A stretch of DNA of 64,000 bases from Trema orientale. Its lineage: Eukaryota; Streptophyta; Magnoliopsida; Rosales; Cannabaceae. Position 1 is the first letter of the stretch, and the number at the start of each line of letters is the position of its first letter. Positions 23,004 through 35,965 of this stretch are shown piece after piece. The stretch is from NCBI GenBank assembly GCA_002914845.1, contig JXTC01000073.1, positions 656,686 through 720,685 of the forward strand. The letters run 5' to 3'. Made by a program: the position numbers and the translations under genes. The notes beneath the pieces were generated by a model that saw only the letters and a list, made by a program, of their open reading frames with translations, did no database searches and had not been told where the DNA came from.

Positions 23004-25461
23004 CATTGGTTGGTTTGTCCAGAGTTCACTACCGTCTATACTCGTGAGTTTAGATATGGGTTAGTTGGGTAATGTATAGTTTGGGCCCTGCCGCCCTGAA
23101 AAATGTGCAGATCACTAGAGTTGTGGTTAGTGGAACAAAAGGTCCAAAAATTGTTACTCTTATATTGGGGAATTTTGGTTTAGACAAATGTGTTTTGATT
23201 TGAGACAATGAATTGAAAATTTTTAATCTTTTCTAAACATTTAAAAGTTTGAAATCACCAACCAAGCTCATCCCAATGACCTCCAAAATCGTCACCGGAC
23301 TCCAACATGTGACTGTAAATCACCTAACAGATGACTGCCGAAGTTACCCAAGTGACTATTGAAATCACCTAGTATTCGAAGATTTTATGTAAAATTTTTC
23401 ATATTTTATATGAATTTGAATTTCGAATTTCCAAAACCCAACCCTGGATGACACACTTTTTTTTTTTAATTCTTTTGCTAGAAAGAATACACAACCTGGT
23501 TTGCTCCTCTACATTCTGGTTACGAAATGTTTCTCAAGAAACAACATAACTTGTTTGCTCAAAAAAAAAAAAAAAAAAAGTTTGCTACTACGTAATAATA
23601 TAGCATTCGTCAGCAACCAATAGTTTCCGGTGCAAATACAATCATGATATAATTTAAATGAGCTCGTTCACATGATATCATAGATTTGTTTATTTGATGA
23701 GATTTTGTATCGTAATTTTGAGCAAGTATGACTTCAAGTTGTAGGTATCATACACTTTGAATTGATTATTAAAGAAAAGTATATTGGAAGTATGTACATT
23801 TTATTTAAGTTCGATCAAATGGGTCTGAAAAAAAAATGATGGTCAACGATGCAACTTATGACGGGGAAAACGATAAGCTATATATTTGCACCTCAATGTA
23901 TGGTAATCTAATTTATCATAATAAGTATATTGGTTGGTTGTAGTGTGGTGCTATCAAAGTGTATAAACTTTTTACCGTTAAAAATAAAAGAAAATAAAAT
24001 AAAAATGAACCGGCGGGTACATTTTCAAAATTGAAGTCTAAGCTATTTCTCCTTTTCCCTTTTAACTTTATTTACATTTTGATTATTTAATTACAACAGC
24101 GGTTAATCGTGCTCAATCTTCCTAGTATCTTTTTTTTTTTTTTTTTTGGAGAAAATCCTACGTATCTTTTTGACATTATAAGTTATGACTACAACTGTGC
24201 ATGAAAGAAGAAAACAAATTTTAGGTTATGTTTGGAACTTGAATTTTAGTAAGGAAAAAAATTGTAAGGAAAAAGTTGAAGAAAAAAGAGACGGAAAATA
24301 TATCCTAAAATTCTATAAAATTTAGTTTTTGAAATTTTTTCTTTTATAATCTTTTCATTATAATTTAAATCCTCCAAATTTATTAAAAAATATCTTTTAC
24401 AGAATCTCTTTAAAAATTTTTCCTTCAATCTTTGATAAATATCAAATAAAAGAAAATAGAATTCCTAAAATTTTTTTTTGGGGAATCAACAAGAATACCC
24501 TTTTTTAATCCCATGTTTCAGTAAATGCCCCATTTCTATTCTTTGTACGCGCATATCCCTTTTCCATAATAATATTTCTTTAATTCCATTTTTAGCCTTA
24601 AGACAAATAACCCATAAACCCATTCATCCATTTCATCTCTAATTTCAGTCATGGACAAACCCTTCTTCTCCATTTTCTTCCCCAAATTCACTCACATAAA
24701 TCTAAACAAAATCAGGCCAAAATTCATTTATGATCATGGCTGGAATTCGTGAAACAATGGCTGGAAGTTCACTTGTGATGGTGTGAGGAAATTAGTGCAC
24801 GGCTTTAACAGAAGCTCAGATCTAGGAACTCCAGTGAAGTATAGTGCCGACAATGACCTAAAATCTGGTGGTGCTAGCGGTGACGTTAGACGCGAATGGG
24901 CATCAAAGCGAAATCGATAAAAACCATAGAGAAAATACTTTTATGAAGTTGTTTGTTTCCCAGGAAAATTGAGAGGAAAATCGTTTCTCACCAAATCGTG
25001 TTCTTCTTCTTCATTTTCTCGACATTGTTTTTTTTTTTTCCCCTTTAGAATTTGTCGAATGCAAGTCATGACTAAGGGGAGCTTGAACTGAAGCACCAAA
25101 TGGGCATATAATTGGCTATACTGCAGAATGAAACAAGCAAGGGTAGATTAGTTAAATTAACTTTAAAGATTTAAAAAAAAGGATATAAATGTTAAAATTT
25201 TTAAAAACGGATATATACTTACATAGAATGCCAAAAAGGGGCATACCGTGTAGTTTCCTCTTTTTTTTTTTTTTCTTCCCTAAAATCCAAGATGCAAATG
25301 GAGCCTTAAGTGAATTGGATAAGAAATTAGCCCATGGTAATGTCTAATAACTACTTAATTAATAGTTTTTAGGAACGAGGTCTAGGGAGTCTGTAATCTC
25401 CTTGTTGGTGTGAGGATAATCTATTCTTGAAGATTAAAAATGTAAGATTAATTCAGTTATA
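23004..25461. other. Intergenic AT-rich DNA, no gene recognised
   Basis: Contains several poly-A/T tracts (23461, 23562, 24129, 25028, 25260). A 24480-25260 segment has loosely inverted ends with ACCC/GGGG words that could be an old terminal-inverted-repeat element, but the match is too weak to call. A short ATG frame near 24651 is not recognisable. Confidence 0.5.
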
Positions 25462-27812
25462 CCTGAGCATAATCATAGATTGAACCCTCAGAAGTCACGA
25501 TTCTATTTGTGCAATAGAGAGACAAGCGTTTCTACTCAAATAAAACTTGAACTTAATGATCGAGCTAGAATACGTGTCGTGAAAAATTTTCAATCGTTTG
25601 TGGTTGAAGCTGGGGGTCATAAGAATGTCCCATTCTTAGAAAAAGATTGTAAGAATCTTATTGAGAAAACAAGGAGATATACAACTAGGTGTTGGAGATG
25701 CTGAAGCAATTCATGAGTATTTTGTAAGAATGCATTCTAAGAATTCGAGTTTTTTCTATAAGATGGATTTAGACGATAAGTCAATGATCAAAATGTATTT
25801 TGGACTGATGCAAGGAGTAGGGCAATACATGAAGATTTTGGCGATGTGGTTACATTTGGCACCACATATTTGACAAACAAGTATGGCATGCCCTTTGCAT
25901 CTTTTGTAGGAGTAAATCACCATGGTTAGTCAATCTTGTTAGGATGTGGATCGATATCAAATGAGACTGCTGAGACTTTTATTTGGTTGTTTAATACATG
26001 GCTTGTATGTATGTCTAGATGTGCTCCAAATGCTACAATTACAGATCAAGATAAAGCAATGAAGAAAGCCATTGAGGTTGTGTTTTCCGGTACTCAACAT
26101 CGTTTGTGCCTATGGCACATTATGAAAAAGATACTAGAGAAGTTAGGTGGTTATCATTCTTATAAGCTAATTAAAAAAGCTTTGAAAATTTGTGTTTATA
26201 ATTCTCTAACAAAGGAAGAATTTGAAAGAAGTTGGGACCTATTTGTTAATGATTTTAATCTTCAAGATAATGTATGATTATGTAGCTTGTATGAAGAAAG
26301 GTATCGTTGGGTTCATGCTTTTGTTAAAGACACATTTTGGGCTGGAATATCAACTACTCAACGTAGTGAAAGTATGAATGCCTTTTTTGATGGATATTTT
26401 AACTCAAAGACAACACTTAAGCAATTTGTTGAGCAATATGATGGTGCATTAAGAGACAAGACTGAGAAGGAAAATCGGGCTGATTTTCAATCTTTTCGCA
26501 CATTGATTCCATGTGTATGACTGATTTTGCAATAGAAAAGCAATTTCAGGCAGCCTACACAAATGCAAAGTTTAAAGAATTCCAAAAAGAGTTAGTTAAC
26601 TGGGAAGCTTTATTGTGTTGATGAAAATGCTGGGATTTTTGACGTATGTGAGGTTGTATTCTTTAAAGAAGAAATTAAAGAAGTTCATTTCAATAAAGAG
26701 AATTGTGAAGTTCAATGTGATTGTCAATTGTTTGAATTTAAAGGCATTTTATGCAAACATGCAATCTCGATTCTCATTAGAATGGGAGTGAAAAGTGCTC
26801 CAATGAAATACATTTTATCACGATCGAGAAAGAATTTAAGAAGATGTTATATAAAGATTAAAGTTGCTTATGATGATTTAAATACCAATCCTGAAGTACG
26901 ACGATATAATGAGCAACAAAAGAAGTTTGATAAAGTGGCAGACTGGGCTAGTATCTCTGATCAAAAGTTCAACATGGTATGCAGTTGGATACATGAGTTT
27001 GAAACGAAAGTGAATAAAGATGAAACAGATTGTGAGGTAGATTGGGCTACAACTCGAATTTCTCCCTCTAAGGATTCTCCATGTACAATGATCAACGAAA
27101 ATAATAAACTCCTTGCTCCTATTCATGTTTGAAGACATGGGCGTCCACCTAAAAATAGAAAAGTTCCAAAATAAAAAGCTAAGGACTATGAAAATAAAAG
27201 GAAAATGTGAAACAACCAGAAAAAAAGAAAGTAAAGGTATGAATACTAGTTACTTCTAGAACAAGTTATATATTTCTATTAGGAACAATATGACCAACTA
27301 AAGTTTTGTTGTGTTCCAAATTTGCATAGGATACAAATATGGAACAAGGCTTGCGCAATGATACAATCGATGGATTGAGCATCCAGGTATAAATACAACA
27401 TGTGAATTAGTTGCTAAAACGTTTTTCTTTATTGTTGTTATTACCTTTATCAATTACGGACCTGTATAACTTTTTTTAAGGAGAAAGAAACACAAGTGAT
27501 TATGCCTAATGATCTATCTACAAAATAAGTTTCAAGTTTCCAACCAAGTTTACAGCACTTATATTTGCCGTACTTTCATTATCCACCACCATATAACTTC
27601 ACTCCGCTTGTCTTTCCAAACACCACGTCCAATGCTCAAGGTAATAAAAAATTTACATGTCAAAAAATTATTATTTTCACACGATTATTGCTTCTATCCT
27701 TATTAACTTACAGTAACTTTTTTCCTTGAAATTAGAGTTTCCCAACTTTGGCCAAATGAGTCCAGAATATCAAATTCCATATGGCCATGAGGTTCATGCT
27801 ACTAAAATGTGA
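25462..27812 (+). pseudogene. FAR1-related sequence (Mutator-transposase-derived), decayed
   Basis: FAR1-related sequences are plant regulators descended from Mutator-like transposases. Recognisable parts in order: PEHNHRLNPQKSRFYLCN, the linker after the FAR1 DNA-binding domain (25462-25680); the MULE transposase core including [23 protein letters not shown] and TTQRSESMNAFFDGY (25680-26520); a SWIM zinc finger with CDC and CKH (26720-26760); and a C-terminal part ending near 27130. PNFGQMSPEYQIPYGHE after an acceptor (27735-27812) may be the last exon. It is broken. The N-terminal FAR1 domain is missing. The frame changes near 25680, 25800 and between 26520 and 26700, and stops interrupt at about 25929, 26275, 26518 and 27130. 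The first acidic residue of the transposase triad is replaced (TFGTTYL where DTTY is usual). It could equally be a dead Jittery-type MULE; no inverted ends were found. Confidence 0.8.
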
Positions 27813-27850
27813 TATAAGGTACCTTGTTTCTTCGAATAGATATTTCTTAT

Positions 27851-28115
27851 TGTTAAAAGAGATAATTGCTCATTCAAGGCTGCAGCTGTGGTTCCTGTTT
27901 TTTAGGAGAAAGATCAGGAAGAAATATCCTATCTTTAGTTGTCAAATATTTCAAATTAATTTCTGTTTTATTGCTGATTTATTTCCCTGTTTGTAGGGAT
28001 CTGTTTTTTCCTGAATCAGGCTTATTAATAGCCTATCTTCTCCTTGTATTTGAATAATCAAATAATAAAACAATCAGCAGTATTTTATATTTTTTTTCCT
28101 CCAAGATCAGGTTCA
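27851..28115 (+). repeat. Probable 5' LTR of the Copia element
   Basis: Starts TGTTAAAAGAGATAATTGC and ends just before the primer site TGGTATCAGAGC at 28116-28127, which is complementary to initiator tRNA-Met and is usual for plant Copia elements. A matching second LTR was not found downstream, so the start is an estimate. Confidence 0.55.
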
Positions 28116-28486
28116 TGGTATCAGAGCTGGATTCTTGTTGAGGGAGACAAATGGCTGATTATCTAAATGCCCTCACTGGAGAGAGCAAGCAGTTGAGCGA
28201 AGGGAGTGTTTCACAAACTCCACAGCCAGCTCTTACAATCTCTCCTACTGCTAATAATTCCTCTCTTCAAATCACATCTCATAAACTTAATGGAAAATTT
28301 TTTTTCCAATGGTCAAGAGTAGTTCAGATGGTGATCCGTGGACGAGGAAAGATCGGTTTCCTTAATGGAATAGCAAAAAAACCAGATGTTTCAGACCCTT
28401 AATTTGCTACCTGGGATACTCAGAATGCGTTGGTGATGTCCTGGCTCATAAACTCTATGGAGGATAAGATTGGGGCACTCTATCTT

Positions 28487-29322
28487 TGATACGAATCTCG
28501 CCAACTTGTGACGGAACCTGAAATAAGGATGATGCCTAGGACCGTTCTACAATCAGATTCGGATGGAAAACCTCGACCCAACACCTATAAAGAGATGTGA
28601 ACCTTGGTATAATGGAAGATGCCACAATCAAGGATGGAAAACTCGATTGATAAGTCAAGGGATGAACGCCACAGAGAAATCTGATAAGTTCGAATAAGTT
28701 CTCAAAGAACCAAAGAGAAATTGCTCTCAATTTTAATGAATTGTAATATTCCATTAATGGATGAAAAATGTACATTATATAGGCCAAGGACCACGAAATT
28801 GGTAGCTAAAAAACTCCTAAAAGGCTTCCCAAAACAAGAAAAGGAAACTAAAATATCCTAATTTGAGTTCTGAAAGTTGAACTCCTACAATTACCCTAAA
28901 ACGAATCTACTTCTTGACAAAAAAGAAAAGTATCTTAATAGGCATGCAAGCCTTACAACTCAATAATAAAACTTAATAAATAAATAATAAAGATAATTTA
29001 TTTAATTGCTGCCAGCCATTCTCTTTGATGAGTCAAAATCGAGTAAGTTACCCAAATTACGAAACTCGCTTATAATTCACGCACCCCTTGAGCAATCCTC
29101 TTTTAAAAGTTTTTTCTAGATTATTCCAAAGCTTGAATAATGGAAATCCAACCTTGTGAACCATGTATAACATTATCCTTGGGCCTCCAAGAATTTATCT
29201 CAGTCCAAATACTTTGAATCAACCCATTGAGAGACTTCTTGAACCTTTTAGCTCGAACTCTTGTAACAGGTCCAATCGGAACTTGTATTGGCTCCTTTGT
29301 AACTGTACCTTGATTTGCATCA
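28487..29322 (-). repeat. LTR (3' in element sense) of nested Ty3 element
   Basis: An 836-bp repeat starting TGATACGAATCTCGCC and ending TTTGCATCA on the plus strand, nearly identical to 31377-32214. The target repeat ATCTT lies outside it (28482-28486), and a purine-rich tract (minus-strand AGAGGAGAGGAA) lies inside it at 29323, which marks this as the 3' LTR of a minus-strand element. Confidence 0.9.
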
Positions 29323-31376
29323 TTCCTCTCCTCTTGAAAAGGATTTGTCCTCAAATCATCACTTTGCTTATATCGGATGACGTATGGAAACATCTCAATG
29401 AATTCCTCCTATCATGCATACCTCTTATTCAACTTGTGTTGACCTTTAAAGTGCTTCAAGAACTCATGATCGGTGTGATTCACGAACTCTTTAGGACAAA
29501 GGTGATATTGCCATGTTTGCAAGGCTCGAACCAACTCGTACATTTCTTTATCATAAGTAGGGTAGTTCAAAGCAGCCCCACTTAGTTTTTCACTAAAATA
29601 TGCAATTGGTCGTCCTTCTTGCATAAGAACTGTGCCAATACCTGAACTTACGCTCATTGGACTCGGCCATTCTTGAATAGCACAAATCTTTTCTTCGTCA
29701 ACCTGCCTTTGTAGTTCCTTTGTGTCCTCGGGATTACTCCTACAGGCTGATCGATTTGGAATGATGGCACTGGGCACGAAGTCAATTTGATATTCTATTC
29801 TCCTAATAGGAGGCAAAGCATATGGCACCTCGTCAGGAAAGACATCCTCAAATTCCTGCAACAAAGAAACAACAGAACTATGCAAAACAGGGTCAAGATC
29901 GTTAGTGTTTAAAAACGCCTCTTTGTACAAGAGTACAATCATCGGCTGGTTTGAAAACANTTTTTCTCTCAATGGCCGAATCTATTATTGCCTTTTCTCT
30001 CTTTTTTTCTTCGGCCTCTCTCTCTTTTTCACTCTTTCTTTTTTTATCACTCTCTTTTTGCAACCTCACTTGATCTTTATGAACTTTTTTTGGTGTCAAA
30101 GGTACAAGAGTGATTGGTCGCTGATTAAGTACAAATGAGTACTTGTTGGTGAAGCCATCATATTTGACACGCCTATCAAATTGTCATGGTCGACCTAATA
30201 ACAAGTATCCAGCTTGCATCGGAACCATGTCGCACAAGACTTCATCTTCATACTTCCCGATACGAAAAGAAACTAAAACTTGTTTATTCACCTTTAGTTC
30301 ACCACTATCATTTAACCACTGCAACTTGTAAGGCCGGGGATGCTTCATGGTTGGCAACCCTAATTTCTCCACTATAGTAGTGCTAGCAACATTAGTACAA
30401 CTACTACCATCAATAATCACACTACCTACCTTGTTTTGAACGTGGCACCTAGTATGACAAGTTGCAAAGTCTTAGACAAGGCAACCGGAGTGTAGAGGAA
30501 TATTATAAGGAGATAGAGGTTGACATGATTCGAGCGAATGTAGAGGAGGATCGGGAGGCTACAATGTCCAGGTTCTTGGTTGGTTTGAATCGAGAAATTG
30601 CTAATGTGGTGGAACTGCAACATTACGTGGAGTTAGAGGATATGGTACACATGGCAATAAAAATTGAGAACCAACTTAAGAGAAGGGACAGCAGCACACG
30701 TCCAAGCCAAAGTCCAAGTACATCAGCTTGGAAATCGAATCAATGGAAGAAGGATGAGAGGCAACCTACAGTGAAGCCGAAAACTGAGCAAAAGCAAGAA
30801 GTGACCAGCCATGAAAATCTAGGTAAATCCGATTCTTCTACTTCTAGGAATCATGATATCAAGTGCTTTAAATGCCAAGGAAAGGGGTCACATAGCTAGT
30901 CAATATCCGAATAAAAGAGTTATGGTGTTATGAGATGACGGTGAGATCGAGACCGAAGATGAAGATGACACTAACTCTATGCCACCATTAGAAGATGCCG
31001 ATGAAGAAGAATACCCGGCCCAAGGAGATTTGTTGGTGGCAAGGAGAGCTCTAAGTGTGCAAGCCAAAGACGATGAAGAGGTGCAACGAGAAAACAATTT
31101 CTGGATTCTCTCTCTCTTTTTTTTTTTTAAATTTAGAACCTAAATAATAATTGAAAATATAAAGACGAATTGAAAGACACAAAGAACAGATTCGGATTCA
31201 AAAGCAAACAAGGAATCTGAATTGGCTACGACTAGAATAGATCAATTCGGTTACTCTTTTTTTTTTGGACGATTTAAATAAAACAAAGAAGGAAGAAATA
31301 AGGGCTGGTATGACTAAGAAGAAAAAAATAAAGGATAGAATAAACCTGAGACTAGAATCCGGCTCTTGATACCAAA

Positions 31377-32214
31377 TGATACGAACCTCGCCAACTTGTG
31401 ACGAAACCTGAAACAAGGATGATGCCTAGGACCATTCTACAATCAGATTCGGATGGGAAACCTCGACCCAAAACCTATAAATTGATGTGAACTTTGGTAT
31501 AATAGAAGACGCCACAATCAAGGATGGAAAACTCGATTGATAAGTCAAGGGATGAATGCCACAGAGAAATCTGATAAGTTCGAATAAGTTCTCAAAGAAC
31601 CAAAGAGAAATTACTCTCAATTTTAATGAATTGTAATCTTCCATTAATGAATGAAAAGTGTACATTATATAGGCCAAGGACCACGAAATTGGTAGCTAAA
31701 AAAATCTCCTAAAAAGCTTCCCAAAACAAGAAAAGGAAACTAAAATATCCTAATTTGAATTCTGAAAGTTGAACTCCTACAATTACCCTAAAACGAACCT
31801 GCTTCACGACAAAAAAGGAAAGTATTTTAATAGGCATGCAAGCCTTACAACTCAACAATAAAAATTAATAGATAAATAAAAAAGATAATTTATTTAATTA
31901 CTGCCACCCATTCTCCTTGATGAGTCAAAATCGAGTAAGTTACCCAAATTAGGAAACTAGCTTGTAATTCACGCACCCCTTGAGCAATCCTCTTTTGAAA
32001 GTCTTTTCTAGATTATTCCAAAGCTTGAATAATGGAAATCCAACCTTGTGGACCATGTATAACATCATCCTTGGGCCTCCAAGAATTTATCTTAGTCCAA
32101 ATACTTTGAATCAGCCCATTGAAAGACTTCTTGAATCTTTTAGCTCGAACTCTTGTAACAGGTTTAATTGGAACTTGTATTGGCTCCTTTGTAACCGTAC
32201 CTTGATTTGCATCA
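31377..32214 (-). repeat. LTR (5' in element sense) of nested Ty3 element
   Basis: Direct repeat partner of 28487-29322, starting TGATACGAACCTCGCC and ending TTGCATCA, followed by the target repeat ATCTT. The primer-binding site lies just left of it. Confidence 0.9.
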
Positions 32215-35200
32215 ATCTTGTTCATACCTCAGCCAAGACGATTCGGGACAAAGTCAAGCTAGCATACTCAGATCTGGAGAATTCTACGCAATTGTGTGAT
32301 CTGAGGGACAAAGCTCATGGCCTAAAACAGGGAAGTCTTGATGTTAATGATTATTATTCTGCTCTTACTCAAATCTGGCAAGAATTAGATTTGTTTGATG
32401 TGTTTGATTGGTGTAGTAATTACGCTGAAAAATATCGATCTATTGTAGAGAAACAGCGGGCATATGATTTTTTGGCAGGACTTAACAAAGACTTGGATGA
32501 GGTGAGGGGACGCCTACTTGGCATAAAACCTCTACCATCCATAGAAGAAATTTTTGTAGAAGTAAGAAGGGAAGAGTGGCGAAAAAGATCCATGCTTGGC
32601 AAAGATAACTCTCCTAACTCCACTGGTCTGCTGCCCGCTGAAGCATCTGCTCTTGCTGCTTATGGTACTGAGTCTAGTCATGGTTCAGATATGTATAATC
32701 GAAGTGATAGCCACAATCCAAGAAGAGGAAATCTTTAGTGTGATCATTGTCAGAGAACCAATCATGCCAAAGAAACGTGCTGGAAACTTCATGGCCGACC
32801 ATCAAATTGGAGGAGTAACAAGCGTGACTCTCGGGCAAATCAAGCTGCAACAGAACCTCAAAAACCAGATTCTGCTAGACAAAAATCTGGTGATGGAAAT
32901 GTCAACATCTCTCTCAATAAGGAGCAAATAGAGCAGCTCTATAAACTATTGACTTCGGTTAAAAATACATCCTTGTTAGCCCAAAAAGGTACATTCTTAA
33001 CTGCTCAAAATGTTGCTAAAGAACAAGAATCATGGATTATAGACTCTGGAGCATCAGGTCATATGACATATTCCCCTCAGATTTTTTCATCATATATGCT
33101 AGAATCTGGAAATCAGAAAGTTAAAATTACTGATGGTTCATTATCAGCAGTGGTAGGATCCGGAACTATTGAGATTAGCCCAAATCTTTCCCCAAAATCT
33201 GTGCTCCATGTCCCAAGATTAAATTGCAATCTTCTGTCAGTCAGTAAATTAGCAAAAGATTACAATTGTGACATAATTTTCTCACAGTCTAATTGTACAT
33301 TTCAGGACCGTGCTTCGGGGATGAGGATTGGCAATGCTAAGGAGTACAGGGGACTCTACTTCTTTGAGCAAAATAAAAGTGTGTTTGAACAAGCTCTAAT
33401 CGCTAGTAGTGAATCTTCCTCCCTAACTCGAGAAGATAAAATTATGTTATGGCATCGTAGGTTAGGCCATCCCAGTTTTTCATATTTAAGAAGTTTGTTT
33501 CCTTCAATGTTTCGGAATAATGATCAGTTTCAATGTGAAATTTGCCAATTGGCTAAACATCAACGTTCGATTTTTTATCCAAAATCATATCGTGCTTCAA
33601 AACCATTTGTCTTGGTTCATAGTGATATATGGGGTCCATCATGTGTTCAAAATTAAATCATAAAAGATGGTTTATTACATTCATCGATGACCATACTCGT
33701 GTGTGTTGGATTTACCTCTTACACGAAAAATTAGATGCAGCACAAATCTTTAAAAATTTTCATTGTATGATCAAAAACCAGTACAACACAAATATTAAGA
33801 TTTTGCATACTAATAATGGAAAGGAATACTTCAATTTAATCCTTGGTGATTATTTTGCTCAACATGGCATTATACACCAAAGCACTTGCATAAACACACC
33901 GCAAAAAAATGGCATCGCTGAACGTAAAAATAGACATCTTCTAGAAGTTGCCCAGTTAATAATGTTTACAATGAACACTCCAAAATTTTACTGGGGAGAG
34001 GCTGTCCTAACTGCATGTTATCTCATAAATCGTATGCCTACATCTGTTTTAAAGTTTCAAACACCTCTTGAAACTTTCATAAAAAATTCCCATATACACG
34101 ATCTTTCACATCTCTACCACTTAAAATTTTTGGCTGCACAGCATTTGTTCACATTCATGATTCAAATAGAAGCAAACTTGATCCTAGAGCACTAAAAGTG
34201 TATTTTCCTTGGGTACTCATCTCATTAAAAAGGATACAAATGTTACTCTCCTGAAAAGAAAAAGTCCTTTGTGACCATGGATGTAACCTTTTTTTGAAAA
34301 TACACCATTTTATACCAAAAATTCCCTTCAGGGGGAGAATACTAGTGAAGGAAATTTTTGGGACATCACACTTCCTTTACCAGAAATCCCAGAATCTGAA
34401 TTGGATCAAAACACTTCCGAATTTGAGCCAATGATGCTTATAGATCAAAACACTTCCGAACCTGAGCCAATGATGCCTATAGATGACCATGGAAATTTTC
34501 AAGCAACGGAAGATACACAATTACAACCTGAGCTACGAGTTTATTCACGTAGAAAACCTGCTCAAAGGATTGAAAAACCTATGCTTCCAAACTATGGTCA
34601 TGAATCAGAACCGAACTCAGGTACACAAATCAATCCTATTGTTGAGACTATTGATGATTTGCCCATTGCTTTAAGAAAAGGAGTTCGATCCTGTACTCAG
34701 CATCCTATCTCTCGTGATGATTTGCCCATTGCTTTAAGAAAAGGAGTTCGATCCTGTACTCAGCATCCTATCTCTCGTTTTGTTACTTATGACCATTTGT
34801 CATCTTCTATGCAAGCTTTTGTCACTAATCTTTCAGATATTGAAGTACCAAAGTCAATTGAAAAGGCAATGGAAGATCCAAAGTGGCGAGAAGCTGTAGT
34901 AGAAGAAATTAAAGCTCCAGAAAAAAATTGAACATGGGAAATTGTTCAAAGACCCAGAGGAATCACCCCTGTGGGAGGCAAGTGGGTGTTTACAATTAAA
35001 TACTGATCTGATGGTTCGGTTGAGCGTTTCAAAGCAAGACTCATTGCTAAGGGCTATACTCAGACATATGGGATTGACTACTAGGAAACTTTTGCTCCTG
35101 TAGCCAAACTTAACACTATTCGGGTGATCTTATCATTAGCAGCAAATCTAGTTTGGCAACTCTAACAACTAGATGTTAAAAATGCATTTCTAAATAGAGA

Positions 35201-35965
35201 GCTTGCAGAGGAGATCTATATGGATTTACCACCCGGTTTTGATGAAAGCAGGAAGATTGGCCAAGTGTGCACATTAAGAAAATCACTCTATGGGCTGAAG
35301 CAATCACCAAGAGCCTAGTTCGATAGATTTTCAAAAGCAATTCGGTACCAGGGGTATACTCAAGCCCATACTGATCATACCCTGTTTTATAGACATGCAA
35401 GTGCTAGAATAAGTCTCCTTGTTGTATATGTTGATGATATCACACTTACTGGCAATGATGTAGTAGAAATGACGAGGATAAAATAGACTTGCTGCTGATT
35501 TTGAAATCAAAGATTTGAGCTCTTTGAGGTATTTTTTGGGCATGGAGGTTGCAAGAAATAGGACTGGCATAACTGTTTCTCAGAGAAAGTATGTTTTAGA
35601 TCTTCTCCAAGAAACTGGTCTCTTGGGATGTAGACCAGTTGATACACCTATGGATCCTAATGTGAAAATTGGTGAACAGAGTACTAGCACTCCAGTTGAC
35701 AAGGGGAAGTATCAACGATTAGTGGGAAAACTTATTTATCTCTCCCACACTAGACCAGATATAGCATTTACTGTTAGCACAGTCAGCCAGTTCATGCATT
35801 CTCCTTATGAGGAACATATGCAAGCCGTTGTTCGAATTCTAAAGTATCTAAAGGGAAGTCTAGGAAAAGGATTGTTCTGTGGTAAAATGATTCCAGAAGT
35901 ATTGATGCCTACACAGATACTGATTGGGCTGGATCTATTGTTGATAGAAGGTCTACGTCTTTAGA

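Larger units (their letters stand above)
28487..32214 (-). mobile_element. Ty3/Gypsy LTR element nested in the Copia gag
   Basis: Flanked by perfect 5-bp target repeats ATCTT (28482-28486, 32215-32219). LTRs are 836 and 838 bp, and a tRNA-Met-type primer site lies beside the right LTR (near 31361-31376), so the element reads on the minus strand. Internal remnants: protease-like (IIDGSSCTNVASTTIVEKLG, 30184-30420, minus), reverse transcriptase/RNase H-like (29412-29830, minus) and gag with a zinc-knuckle start (30462-30899, on the plus strand). The internal part is only about 2 kb and rearranged, so the element is broken. LTR differences of a few percent suggest an insertion some millions of years old, which is a rough inference. 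Confidence 0.88.
27851..35965 (+). mobile_element. Ty1/Copia LTR retrotransposon, broken, with a nested insertion
   Basis: A fossil Copia element on the plus strand. Parts in order: LTR and tRNA-Met primer site; gag N-terminal part (28151-28486); nested Ty3 element (28487-32219 with its target repeat); gag remainder with a CCHC zinc knuckle (32220-32800); protease with DSGASGHM (near 33040); integrase (33450-34200); reverse transcriptase and RNase H (34940-35965, with YVDDI near 35425). Two short tandem duplications are visible in the linker between integrase and reverse transcriptase (34400-34480 and 34650-34777). No right LTR was seen. The coding region is broken in several places, so the element cannot be active. 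The nested element shows that the Copia copy is the older of the two. Confidence 0.9.

Noticed and set aside
24480-25260. Possible terminal inverted repeats
   Set aside because: Only scattered words match and no target duplication was found.
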